Assembly: GCA_045837725.1 (NCBI GenBank)
Contig: JBEWZL010000212.1
Span: forward strand, 1 to 64,000
DNA from: Vermamoeba vermiformis
Lineage: Eukaryota > Tubulinea > Echinamoebida
DNA length: 64,000 bases
Reading direction: 5' to 3'
Position numbers and translations under genes: made by a program. The notes beneath the pieces are model-generated. The model was not told the origin of the DNA. It worked only from the letters and a program-made list of their open reading frames with translations, and ran no database searches. Shown here in pieces: positions 49,743 through 63,400 of the stretch (positions are counted from its first letter, which is position 1; the number at the start of each line of letters is the position of its first letter).

Positions 49743-52700
49743 TTAGAAGTCATCATTATCGTTGAAATTAAGCTTAGTCGGCGCTGCTGAATCAGACTTT
49801 GGAGATCTGCTTTTTCGTCGAGGAGTCAGTGCCAGATCTGCACCTTCATCCTCACGATTCTCTTTCCTTCGTTTAGACATAAATGGCGTCAATGTATCGT
49901 CCGCGGCGGCAGCTTCAGGTGACACGGCTGCCTCGCTCTTGTTCGTTCTTCGTCCGCGACTTTTCGGGGTCACACTTGTCGTGCTCGGCGAGTTCTTTTT
50001 TTTGCCTGTCACGGGCGTAGCTTGATTGTCCCAAATATCTTTGCCGCTCTGTCGCTTTATGAACGGTGGTGAAGCGGTCAGAGAGGCGGTGTCGACGGGC
50101 TTGGCTTGTTTTTTCACGGGCGTTGACGGCTCTTCTTGTTCGAAGCTGTCATTGAGGTTGTCATATCGTTGCATCAACGTGTCAATTGTTGGAACGGGAC
50201 TCTTGTTCTCAACTTCAGAGGTAATCAGATCACGTATCGATTGGCTGTTGTCATCGATATCAGGAATGCTTTGTAAGCCGTGAAAACTGTCACTTTTTTT
50301 GAAATTTCTTCCGCTCAGTGATGCACCCTCTGTTTCGATCAGATCCAAATCGTTATCATCGTCTTCGATCTTCTTTTGTTTCGGTGTTGCCGTTGAGTTT
50401 GGCGTAATATCTGCAGTCGTGGCACTGCTTCCAATGGTCGTTTCATCGTCATCAATATCAATGACAATAGGGACTGCGGGTGTCTTCTTCGCACTACCAT
50501 TGGCGCTCTTTTTGCCTGATCCGCTCTTCTCAATCAGCATGTCATCATCGTCATCCGCTTTAGCCTTCTTTTTGGAGCTGAAGAACGACTGAGACTCGTC
50601 GTAGTTGCGTGACTTGACAGGTGTCACATCTGCTGCTCCAAAGACTTGCTGCAGAAATGGGGACATGGCAGGTTCTTTCTTCACAGTGGCACTAGATCCA
50701 GTTGCACTCGTGTCTTCGTCCTCTATCATTGGCTTCTCTTCTTCCGCGTTGTTATTTTTTGCAGTGGCCCAAAACGACGGTGTTAGTGTCGGTGTAGAGC
50801 TTGGCGTACCATTGCTCGCAGAGGGTTGTGAAGCTGGTATTTTGAACGAGATTGCACCGGTTTGATAAGTCCTCTCTGGCTTGTACGGTGACACATTGAC
50901 GATGGCAGAGTCTTTGCCGGCATTCGCAAAGGGATCAAACGTCTGCACGCTGATTAGCTCTCATGCATGGTATTGTCATTGACGCGTACCTTGTAAAACT
51001 CCATGACCTTTGGATGCGCTCTAAACACTCGCGGATTGAACGCCAATAACTTGAGACCCTCTGGTGAAGATACACGAGATAGGGCCACATAAGCTTGGCC
51101 ACTGCATACAACCCATTAGTATAGACCTCAGTTGACAAGTTAAGCTTGGTACGTACTATTCGAACACGTTGTCTAGCTTGATTTCAACTTTGTCCAGTGT
51201 CTGACCTTGCGACTTGTGAATACTCATCGCCCACGCAAGTTTCAGTGGTATTTGATAGCGCGACTGCATTCGTTAGTGACTGGCTACTAGTGCATAATTA
51301 AACAAACGTGACACTTACAGCGACCTCTCTGCCTTCAATTTCAATAGCCCAACGATGAGGTTCGATTGTCTCTTCAATTCCGTTCACAAACTACGTGCGT
51401 CAAGTTAGTTAGTGCCGAGCTTAATTTAACCTTTGTATCAACCCGCTTACTCTAACACGAGGGTAGCATTGTCTAGTCTCATCGAAACCAATCACTACAC
51501 CACGGGATCCGTTCACTAACCCACGTTCCAAGTTCTGATTTAAAGTTAGATTTCACGTGCTATTGTGTCGCGACATATTCCACCACTCACGATGATCAGC
51601 ATGACTTGTGCTCCAACTTTCAGCTTCAAATCTTCGGGGGCAACACAGTGCTTCAACTGCTCCAAGAAGGGCTCGTCGCCACGGTCCTTTGCTTTGAACA
51701 ACTTTCCTTTTGCGGGAATAGCATCAAGCCGCTCTTCGTTAATTTTATCTAGAATATTTTAGCAAACGGATAATGGCCAAATATTATTATGACTTACCAA
51801 CATCCCTGTTGAGCGTGAACAACTTGGTCGGTTCTACGTCGTCGTCCATATTCAGTGGCTTGTTAATACAGTTCATTAAGAACTGGGTGGTCTCGTCTGT
51901 GCAAATTCCGTGGCGCAACTGATTGAGCATGCGAACAAATGCCACGTCTTTCTGTCGAAACACTTGCTTCAGTTCGATGTGGCACGTGATTGCCTCTTGC
52001 CACGCCTTTGATTCGAAGCAAAATAATTGATCCGAGTCACCAGGCGGCGTTGAAAAGTTATTTGCAGCGCCGTCACTTTTTGGCTCTTTGTTCTTTTGAC
52101 TTCTTTTTCTCACGGGAGGCAGTTGGAAAAAGTCACCGCTGCAAATTAGCTGAATGCCTATAATTATATTTAACAACTAATATTATGGCACGTGACAACT
52201 TAATGTTTGGCATACCTCCGAACGGCTTATTTTGCCCGCGCACAACACGTGCCACAAAGTCCAATTTGTCAAAGAGCTCGGCATCAATCATTGATACTTC
52301 ATCGATTATAAGGACTGGACTATCATTAGTATAGTAGATGATTGTTATATTGATCATACCTTTCGCTCTTTTCCACCAGGCAGCACTGCGCGAGCTCATC
52401 ACACGTGTCGCGAGGTTGACTTTCGAATCATCGCCTAAGCCAATGCCCTGCACATATATGAATATTATGTCGTATTATTGGTCTATCCTACGTACTGCAA
52501 ATGAGTGCAAAGTCCTATCAAAATAATTCAATTAGCTGCGTCAGGGAAATTGACACAAACTTACGTTCCACCAATATTCGTTGCCGCAACACCAGTAGCC
52601 GCTGTAATAAATGTTGTGTCTCGTGGTAATCTTCTAATAATTTCTTTGAGCAACGTCTAATCAAAAGAAATTAATTTGGAATTTTTGGATTATTTTCAAT

Positions 52701-53054
52701 TTACTTCAACTTACGGATTTACCAGTTCCTGCTGATCCCGTGAAAAAAATATTTTTCCCGAACAGAATTTCGTCTAAAACAAGCATTTGCTCCTAAATTA
52801 GCGTAAATAAAATATTTCTGTAATTTCTTCGAATATTTTACCTCGGACAATTTCGGGATGTACTCAGCCCGTTTAGCTGGCGAAGGTGATTTTCTTTGAT
52901 TCCATTTATCTAACCCTCCATTTTCGTCATTATCGTCTGCTTTAAAGCGTTTCGTGCCAGCACTAGCGAAATCCTCTGCAAACACGTCGCCGCTCTTACG
53001 CTTACGGTCCGTTGAGGTTTTGTTAGGCGTCAAGAAATTATTGTTGTTGTCCAT
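49743..53054 (-). CDS. PIF1-family DNA helicase with long C-terminal tail
   Basis: A 5'-3' superfamily 1B helicase of the kind that unwinds G-quadruplexes and acts at replication forks, telomeres or mitochondrial DNA. About ten exons. The N-terminal 70 residues are basic and disordered ([13 protein letters not shown]). Helicase motifs follow: Walker [23 protein letters not shown], Walker [22 protein letters not shown], the Arg motif [10 protein letters not shown] and the late motif [17 protein letters not shown], then [10 protein letters not shown]. After the helicase core (about 51000) a tail of some 400 residues is rich in Ser, Asp and Lys with KKTPAVPI- and [12 protein letters not shown] basic clusters. 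No mitochondrial presequence is evident; the basic tail suggests nuclear targeting. The start at 53054 is the first ATG of the first exon. Confidence 0.93.
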
Positions 53055-54907
<1,853 letters not shown>

Positions 54908-54950
54908 GAACCTTTCTCTCTTTATGAGCCCTCGAGCTCATTGTAACAAC

Positions 54951-54956
54951 AATAAA
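54951..54956 (+). terminator. Poly(A) signal of actin 2
   Basis: AATAAA about 45 bases after the stop codon. Confidence 0.6.
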
Positions 54957-55359
54957 ACCCAATTAAAAATAATCAATCGCCTTCTTGTTCGTAACGGTTA
55001 TCTCTCGTGCACATGGCCCTGCACCGACGACTACTCTTTCAAGTCCGATTAGCATACGCACTCGCTATCGTACGATACTCATGCAGTGCCATGGACATTT
55101 TATAAAACTGGGCTCTTCGAGTACCTCGGGTTGTCGCGATCAGGCCCAGTTTGTTCTTCAACGAGATCGAGCAGTGCTGCAGATTGTTTTTTCATCCTTC
55201 GATTAATTCCTAGTTGTGAGTGCACGCCAAAACGGTAGTGAAGCTTGCCGAGTTACTACGCAGCTGTATTCTCTCGTCCCCTTACCGACATCCGCTCCAC
55301 TTCTTGCAGTCGTATCAAATGACCAATAAAGGACAAAGATATAATTTTAAAGATAGAGT

Positions 55360-55365
55360 TTTATT
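55360..55365 (-). terminator. Poly(A) signal of the GPI-type surface-protein gene
   Basis: AATAAA on the minus strand, about 35 bases after the stop at 55399. Confidence 0.6.
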
Positions 55366-55398
55366 CACAATTCGAGGGATTCACAATCAAAAATTGGC

Positions 55399-57135
55399 TT
55401 AGAAGAGAGCCAACAAGGCAACGGCGGCAGAGGCCACAGAAGCAACAACAGTTGAGGCACTGCTGAAGGCAGGGTTGGACAAAGGCTCAGAGGCAGAAGG
55501 AGTTTGACCAACGTTGTTCAAAGGAGTGATGCCGACAGTGGTGTCGAACTTCTTGTCTTGAGTGCCAGAAGGCAAACCGTTGGCTTGAGCAAAGTTGAAA
55601 GCGAAACGCTTGCCAGTGCTGAGGGTGTTGAGTCCTTGCCACTCGACTTCGACGGTGGCGCTGAATTGGAATTGAGCGTTGGCGTCAATGTTGACGGGGA
55701 ACATGTCATTGGTGGTTTGACCGACAGAGACGACGAATTGGAAGCCCTCAGAGGTGGCGTTGTTGGGAGTCAAGGCGAATTGGTTGGCATTGCCGAGAGC
55801 AGTGTTGTCACCAGCGGCGAGGAGAGAGCGAGAAGTACCATCGGGAAGAGCGTAGGCAACATCAGTGATGGCAGAGGAGACGATGGTAGCCTTGGTGGAC
55901 CAGACGGTGGCCAAGAAGAAGGCGGTTTGAGAGGGCAAGAAGGCAGTCTTCTTGGTGGTGTGTTGAGCGTCTTGGTAGACTTCCAAAGCACCGTTGAGGT
56001 CAATGTCGAAGCGAACGATCTGGCAGAAGTCTTCAGAGACAACCTTGGAGGCAATCAAGGCAGTGTTGGTGTTGGCATCCAAAGGACAAGCGGCTTGATC
56101 ACCACGGCAGATGAGCGAGGTAGTGATGTTGTAGTCACCGTTCAACTTGCAAGCGGCGTTGGGGATCAAAACAAGACGGATCTGTTGAGTGCAAGGAGCG
56201 CCTTGAGTATCGGGGCAGTTAATGTCGGTCAAAGAGTAGTTGGAGACCAAAGGAGCGGGGACCTATGAGATCAATATAGTGAGCACTAGTCGTAGAGTAC
56301 TTGTTATCGAATGCACTTACAATGAGGCCAATAACGTCGGAGATCTTGAAGGGATATTGCAACGAGGTAGTGTATTCGAGGGCACCAGTTCCAGAGACGG
56401 GATCGTAGGCTTGGAACGTGATCGCAGCCAAGAGGTTGACACTGCTGAACACATTGATTTCAGAGGTAACCTATATTTAGAAGCACGTGCGTTAGAAATG
56501 TTCCGATCGAAATTATTCCGTCGAACGTCGTAGCTACTTACAGTAATTCTCTTGGGGAATCTGACTTCAACACGAATGATGGATTGAGTGGTACGGAGGA
56601 TGGGGTCACCACGGAGAGCGAGGTTGTCGTATTGAGAGACGATCAAAATGCTGCGCATGTAGCTGTAAGTGGCATCTTCGTCACGAGTCCAGCCGCACAG
56701 GGAGGCAGAAGACATGGGCATGACGACAGTGAAGGTGTCATTGCACTGAGTGACGCTCTTCACCCACAAGTTGCCGGGGTACGAGCAGCTGGCATCACCG
56801 TTTTGGAAGGCGATGGCGGCATCCATTCTGTTGGTGACGAGAGGCGAGCGGATCACGAGAGTGATTTCACCGTTGTTGGCACCAGAGGCTTGTTCGTCGA
56901 GGATGGGAATGTAGCCGGTTTGGAGGTTTTGAGGAGCAGGGTTGAAGGCGCATTGGTCGTCCTTGAGAGTGCAGTCAGCGAAGCCATTAGCACCCCAGTA
57001 GCCCGAGTAGCAGCTGCACAGGCCATTGATGCTCTTGCCAGCGACTGTTGTGCCGTCACTGTAGAGACAAGTTTGTGCGAAGACTGCGCTCACGCAAAGA
57101 GTGGCGAGAAGAAAACGGATCCAGGCTTTGTTCAT
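55399..57135 (-). CDS. Secreted, probably GPI-anchored surface protein
   Basis: Exons 57135-56542, 56470-56321 and 56262-55399 give 535 residues. A signal peptide (MNKAWIRFLLATLCVSAVFAQ) is followed by one EGF-like cysteine unit (GLCSCYSGYWGANGFADC), then a long beta-rich ectodomain with scattered cysteines. The C-terminus is Ser/Ala-rich and ends in a hydrophobic run without charged tail (VVASVASAAVALLALF), the pattern of a GPI attachment signal. Codon use is as strongly biased as in actin (so the antisense strand is open too), and the gene has a TATA box and a long CAAC-rich leader, all signs of very high expression. It is likely a major coat or adhesion protein. I do not recognise the family. 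Confidence 0.82.
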
Positions 57136-58310
57136 GAAAGGCTAATTTGAGCGAGTGTTGAGTGTTGCGAGTTGTTGTTGTCGATGAGTTGTTGTTCGAG
57201 TGTTCGTTGATCTGAGTTACTTTTTTTGTTCTTTCTTTCGCTGTTGTGTTCGAATCTGGTTTCGTTACTTCTTGTTCTTCGTGAGTTCTTTTGTTCTTTC
57301 GTTGTTACTTGTTCTTATGATGAGCTGTTAAACTCTTCGGATCGAGTTGTCGTTGAGAGCTGTTTGTTATTTGTTCCTGCGCTGTGTTTTTAGTTCGAGA
57401 GTTGTTGTTCTCTCTATTGCTTTGGTTGAATTATTGAGTGTTGCCGCACCCCTATTTATATTTTTTGACGAGATTTTGGTGGGATAATGCAGTTGCCAAG
57501 CATAGGCAAAAGTTGCATTTCTTAATTTTTCCGGTGACCATAAAAGGCAATCGACACGCATGGATTAATGCGGATTATGTAACAGCCGTGTTTCTGCGTC
57601 TTCGAGATTGAAAGTATTCCACCGATGTAATCCATTGACGATTTGGTCTTATTTAGCAATATGTGCTTGGAGTTGCGGATTTACATCGGATTTGCTTGCT
57701 CTTGTTCTTGCTTCGCTTTATTCGTACGTGCGAGCCTGTCTATTGGACATTATAATTTATTGTTTGTTTGGCTTATTGGTACAATGGGACCGAGATTGTT
57801 AATCTATCAGCAGATTTACGAAATTAATTAATTGAAAGGAGGAGCCTTAAAATCACTTTTACCGCTTAAAATAGCATAAAAGCTAACAAATACATTTTCT
57901 TAAAATATTTTTGATGGATATTTACCAGTTACAATCCTTATTGATGTTTCGAGCTGTTTACATCCTCGATCTTTGCCCGTACTGCCGATTAAGTTCCACG
58001 CGTGCTTATATAGCCCGATAGCAATAAATACATACTCTTATTTCAGCATCGATTGTTGGTATAAACATTAGAGGGAGAGAGGAGACGAAACTAAATCTTT
58101 CGAAATTTGGCTTGGTGCGTCGTGCGCAATCAATTTAAATCGCGAATTAACATAAGTCAATGTTTTATAGGCGCGTTATTGATATGCTGACTCAGTCTAA
58201 CGTGGCGGATTGTGGCTCCTCAACGTGGATCTTCCGTCCAGATCTTGTGCGGGTCAATAAATCGTCATGGATTGTTTACCTTCAATGTTTTTCGTCACAA
58301 TAGGCAAATT
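57136..58310. other. Upstream region of the surface-protein gene and 3' flank of the EGF-repeat gene
   Basis: From 57136 to about 57425 the minus strand reads as a CAAC-rich leader. The TATA box is at 57453-57460. The rest, to 58310, is AT-rich and shows no supported gene; the open frames around 57608-57831 look hydrophobic by chance. Confidence 0.55.
57453..57460 (-). promoter_or_regulatory. TATA box of the surface-protein gene
   Basis: Reads TATAAATA on the minus strand, about 320 bases before the ATG at 57135. With usual spacing transcription starts near 57425, giving a leader of about 290 bases unless an intron is removed. Confidence 0.6.
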
Positions 58311-60015
58311 TTATTTCTTTGTGTTTAACAGTTGATAGCCATCAACGTATTCAACACGAGCCTTGCGTTTGCGGGCAATTACGACAATCACAACGACGGC
58401 AATTACAATGCCTGCCACTCCTGCAACAATAATACCTGCGATTGCACCTGTGCTAAGCGAGTCATTTTCTGAGCCAGTGATTGCGCCATCGTTCACACAA
58501 GCACCATTCTCGTCACATCTGCCTCCATTCAAGCACTCCGAAGCAACGCAACGTGTTCTGCATTCGCTGCCAAAGTAGTTGCTAAAACAGGTGCACGTAC
58601 CCGTGTTTTGGTCGCAAGTGCCCATGTCGCAGGTACTTGAACTGCAGTACTTGTTACACCTAGGTCCGTAGTATCCAAGGTTACATTTACATCCGCCAGA
58701 ACTCGTGCAATAACCATTGAGGCAAGTAGTGGCTGAACATTCATGAGTGCAGTTGAGTCCGTAGTAGTTATCGTCGCAAATGCATTCTCCATATCTGTTG
58801 CAAGTACCGTGTCCATTGCACGTCTCTTCTCTGCTACAATAAAAATTACACGTGTCCGTGAACCAGTTGGCCTCGCAGTCACATATACCCGTTTGTGGAG
58901 GGGGGGTTGCACGTGCCGTGAACGCACTTAGGACACTTTTTGTATTGACACTTGTCACCAAAAGCATACCAATCGCATGTACAAGTGCCGTCTGCTCTGC
59001 AGTCGCCCGCTTTAGAGCAATTGACTGCACGTGAGCATTGGATCGAGCAGTCCTGAAGCGGATTAATACCTGAATTAGTTTAAATGAAAATAAAAAGGCG
59101 TAGGTACGTACCCTAGACACGAATCCATTGTCGCACTTGCAAGAGCCATCTGGAAGACAATTGCCTTTTCCAGAGCAGTTTGTGGTTCGGTTGCAAGTCA
59201 CGGAGCAGTCCTGCAACGAGTTCGGATAAATATTGTATTTATATATCAATACCCTTCATCACATACGCCTCCATAGTATCCTGGTTCGCAAACGCACTTT
59301 GCATTTTGATCACAAGTACCTCGACCGGAGCATGTTACTGACGGATCACAGAACTGACAAATAAGTCCAAAATGGTTTTCCGTGCAAGTGCAAACGCCAG
59401 TATCGTTCTTGCAATATACATTGACAGAAAGATGTTTCGCTTTGCAAAATCTGAACGGATCTGGTTGATAGTTGCACAAAGCTGCCAAAAAATGTCAGCA
59501 ATAATGTCACCGGCGTTGGGTTTGACAAAACCATAAGAAATCTTACTCGAAGTTACTGCTATATTTACAGTTAATAACGCGGTCTGGCCATCAGTAGTTT
59601 GTGCAACGATGGTGCATTGGCTTGTCGTGACAACGTTGTACAATGTCCAATTGACTTGCACTGTAACGTCTACTGATGAGATAAAGTTGCCATAGGAAGG
59701 TGATAGAGTAACAGCGGAGCCTGGAGAAAGTTAAAAAGTAAGTTTAATTTCACAGACAGATGTGAACCAAAGGTAGCATTATAATTTTACCTTCGATCCA
59801 GACTTACAATCGCCAAAGGTATCGTTTATTCTCCATGAAAAGTTAGGAGATAGAGGTGAATATTTAGATAGCGTGGTTGTATATACAGAGGTGTTGGTAG
59901 AGCTCGGAAGTGAATTGGATGCCGAGATGATCGAACGTGACCAAGTGATGCCGTCAGCGTTTGCTTGATTACAAACTAGCCACACTAAGGCAAAAAATGA
60001 TAATATATAACGCAT
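58311..60015 (-). CDS. EGF-repeat type I membrane protein
   Basis: The start at 60015 opens a signal peptide (MRYILSFFALVWLVCNQANA); an in-frame ATG also lies at 60036. An Ig-like or beta-sandwich ectodomain is followed by about nine EGF/tenascin-like units (CSGRGTCDQNAKCVCEPGYYGG, then NGHGTCNRYGECICDDNYYG and others), a Ser/Asn stalk, a membrane helix (GAIAGIIVAGVAGIVIAVVV) and a tail RKRKARVEYVDGYQLL. It is likely an adhesion or sensing receptor. At 58900-58906 a run of seven C on the coding strand interrupts the frame between CVHGTCNPP and GICDCEANW; six C would keep one continuous EGF array. No intron fits there, so this is a real frameshift or an assembly error. Confidence 0.8.
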
Positions 60016-60481
60016 GGTATTGGTGTTGTTGCTCAATTTGATGATAACCGAACAACAGCGGAGCTTCTATTTTCTGGCTGGCATTGTGACTTTACTCGAA
60101 GAGATTTCGTTCGGGATGATACCATCATCGCAGAGTTACACAAGTGCAGGTGCTCCTAGTCCTTAACAGAAAGGATAAGCTTTTGGTTCACGTGGAGCAG
60201 ATCGGCTCCAAATAATTTGTTCCACCCTTTCTATGAAGTAAATGCCTATAATTTAATTAAAAAAAAATCGACGTTAAATTTAAGTTAGTTATTCTAATTT
60301 TATCCATCGACTACAGGAAAACAAACTTTCGATCTTACCTTGTAACCAATAATTTACCATTCTGCAGGTTGCTCACAGATTGGACGAAGATATTAATGAT
60401 TAGGCATTTACGTTAAGTAAAAGTGATGTTGTTGTGTGGCTTTGGCGGTTGTAAAAATAAATAAAATTTAAATTAACAGAG
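60016..60481. promoter_or_regulatory. Divergent spacer between the EGF-repeat gene and the ZZ/reductase gene
   Basis: AT-rich, with an A-run near 60259. No clear TATA box. No additional gene is supported. Confidence 0.4.
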
Positions 60482-63400
60482 ATGGGCAACGAGCATCCAC
60501 ACCATAAGAAAAAGGATATTAAAGATATCAAGGACCTCGATGTACCGATCATTGGGCTTGATGCAACAAATAATCAGGGCGTTAGGATCTTGGGACAGAT
60601 TAACTACGCTTGTGACGGTTGTAAGCGTAGAATAGAGCCAAATGAAAATAGATGGGTTTGTTGGGAGTGTGGTGAAGACGTGTCGTCCTATGATCTTTGT
60701 GCTGAATGTCAAGGACAACATCCGCATCCAGTAGTCGGTGCAATCCGTAAGTAGTATTCCAAAATAATAATCTATTATTAATTAATAAAATTATACGAAA
60801 AATTACGACCCTTGATTTGACTTTTAATATTATTTGAAATTTAGCCTCAATGGTGACTCAGCCAACTGCCGCTCCAACCTTTGCTGACCAAATAGAGTAA
60901 GCCAGTATCTTATACATAATAGTGATAGTATTTAATCACCAATTAAGGAATTGGATGATGTTATATCGCGAACGAAAGCTTTATGGCACTCGCGATCCTT
61001 CAGACAACATGAAATACAAGTGGATCTCGTATCAACAGGCGTACGAAATGACGCGAGACTTTAGTTCAGGTCTATTGTCTAAATTTCCAACGGTAAGCGA
61101 TAGAATTCCAAATACAATTTACAAACTAACCGATCTGAACTACAGCGAAGCGTCATTGGTATTTGTGGCATTAATCGCGTGGAATGGTTTGTTACTGACA
61201 TAGGTATATAATATAATGGTAGTAATTGAGTTGTATTAACATTTTTTTTTAGGTTGTGTCTTTGGTGGATTTTTATCGGTGCCGATCCATTGGAACTATG
61301 GTACGCGACTAATCAAATATCAATCTCGTATTAAAATACACCATATAGATGCTGTTGCTGCTTCTCATATTGTTCAACACGCTGAGATCCAGTGCCTGGT
61401 TACAACCGAAAAACAATTGCCGGTCGTAAGTTTTGACTTATTTTGCCCGATTAAATTAACCTTGATTTTTAGTTCGTGGAGATAGCTAAACAGAAGAACA
61501 CACCAGCTTTTAAGACTATAATTTGCATGGATAATATCATTAAGGACTTTGAGATTATTCATGCTGAACTCAAGGACGTCGGAGTTGAGCTGTTTAAATG
61601 GGATGAAATTCTAGCAATAGTATGTTATTATTAGTCTAATATATTCGTGTTAAATATGCTTTTTTTGTAGGGCAAAGCTGATAGAAAGCCAATTATTCCG
61701 CTCAAGCCGGATGACATGATCACACTGACTTACACTTCTGGCAGCACTGGCAAACCGAAAGTAAGTTCATGAACTCAGTGAAATTTCGTATTTATAGAGG
61801 ACTACTAGGGAATTATCGTGCTCGATAAACATTTGAATCGAGACATTCGTCCATGGCGTACAGGCAGTTTGCCAGTAGTGACCATTTCATTCGGTCCACT
61901 CGCTCACGCTACTGCCAGAAGATCAGCTTATGTTACTCTCGCTAGCGGTGGCAGGCTAGGCATATTCAATGGCGTAAGTCTCATCATTAGTTTGACATTT
62001 TGACACGCTGTGCAGGTGGTCAGATCTGTCAGGTTGACACGAAGGAATATTCTAATCTTATTTATCTGTTAGAGTATGGACACGCTGTTTGAAGATATCG
62101 CTGTATTAAGACCGACATTTTTGACTTGTCCTCCAAGGTAACGGCAGTTATTAATTTTTAAGCGGGTCCGGATCTGATCCCGTTCAAAAGAGTGTGGAAT
62201 CAGATGTACACGGACTTTATTCAGACATTAGATCTAGCTCTTAAAGCCAATCCCGACAAAGACCCCGAGAAAATCACCGAGGGCTTATACAACGAAATCA
62301 AAATGAAGCTCGGATGTGACAGGCTTTGGGTACGGATGTGACCTCTAATTTTTCATTAAATTAACTAAACAATAGAGTATTACTACTGGTGGTGCCCCGA
62401 CGAGTCCCGAAGTGATTCAGTGGATGAAAGATTGTTTCAAGGTTGGTGTGTTTGACAGCTACGGAACCACTGAGATTGGTGGCGTTGCCATCGACAGTCA
62501 ACTAAACGCAGACCGTAAGCAACTTAATCAATTTATTGTAGCCGTCTAATATAACATATTTATAGTTGTGTACAAGCTCGTCGATGTGCCCGAGCTCGGA
62601 TACTTTTCGACCGATCAGCCTCTTCCACGGGGTGAATTGTGGGTCAAACCGACGTTAGAAAGAGAAGGCGTCATGAATTACTACAAAGATGAAGTCAATT
62701 CCAAAGAGAATTACGATGCTGATGGTTACGCAACTACAGGCGACATTGTCGAGTTGAATCCGAGAACGAGAATGATCAAAATTATTGACCGAAGGAAAAA
62801 CTTTTTTAAATTGGCACAAAGCGAATTTGTTGCGCCTGAACGAGTCGAAAATATTCTACTGCAATGCTCGTTAGTTAATCAAATGTGGATTTATGCCGAG
62901 AGCATTCAAAGTTACGTGGTCGGCGTGGTCGTTTTGAAAGACAGCGTAAGCCTTACATTGAGACCCTGTTTATCACATACTAATCATAGCATCTTAGACC
63001 TACGAAGACTTTCGAAAAGAGAAAGGCATTGGTGACACTAACGAACAGCTGTCAAATAATCCCGAGTTAATTACACGAGTATTAAGAGCGCTGAAGGAGG
63101 TCGGAGAGAAAGGTAGTTTAAGGCCATATGAAATCCCAAAAGCGATCAAAATAGATCACAGCCCATTCACGGTACAAGATGGGCTCCAAACACCAAGTTT
63201 CAAGCTGAGCCGCGCGTCATTGGTCAAACGATACCGCGACGAAATGCGCGAGCTATATAAGGCCACGAACGACAATATGCAACAACAGATCCAACAACTA
63301 ATAGCTGACCTCGTTGCCAATGATTTGAACATTGAAGTTGGTGATGGAAAAGCAACGCCATTGGTCGAAATGGGTGTTGATTCAGTGAAAGCCACAAAGT

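Larger units (their letters stand above)
54908..55398. other. Convergent spacer between actin 2 and the surface-protein gene
   Basis: Contains the actin 3' region with AATAAA at 54951-54956 and, on the minus strand, AATAAA (reading TTTATT at 55360-55365) for the surface-protein gene. No further gene is supported. Confidence 0.5.

Noticed and set aside
55504-56268. 254-codon open frame antisense to the GPI-type protein
   Set aside because: The sense gene has signal peptide, introns and anchor signal; the antisense frame is explained by its codon bias.
57608-57831. Hydrophobic small frames
   Set aside because: T-rich sequence gives hydrophobic residues by chance; no start context or neighbour support.
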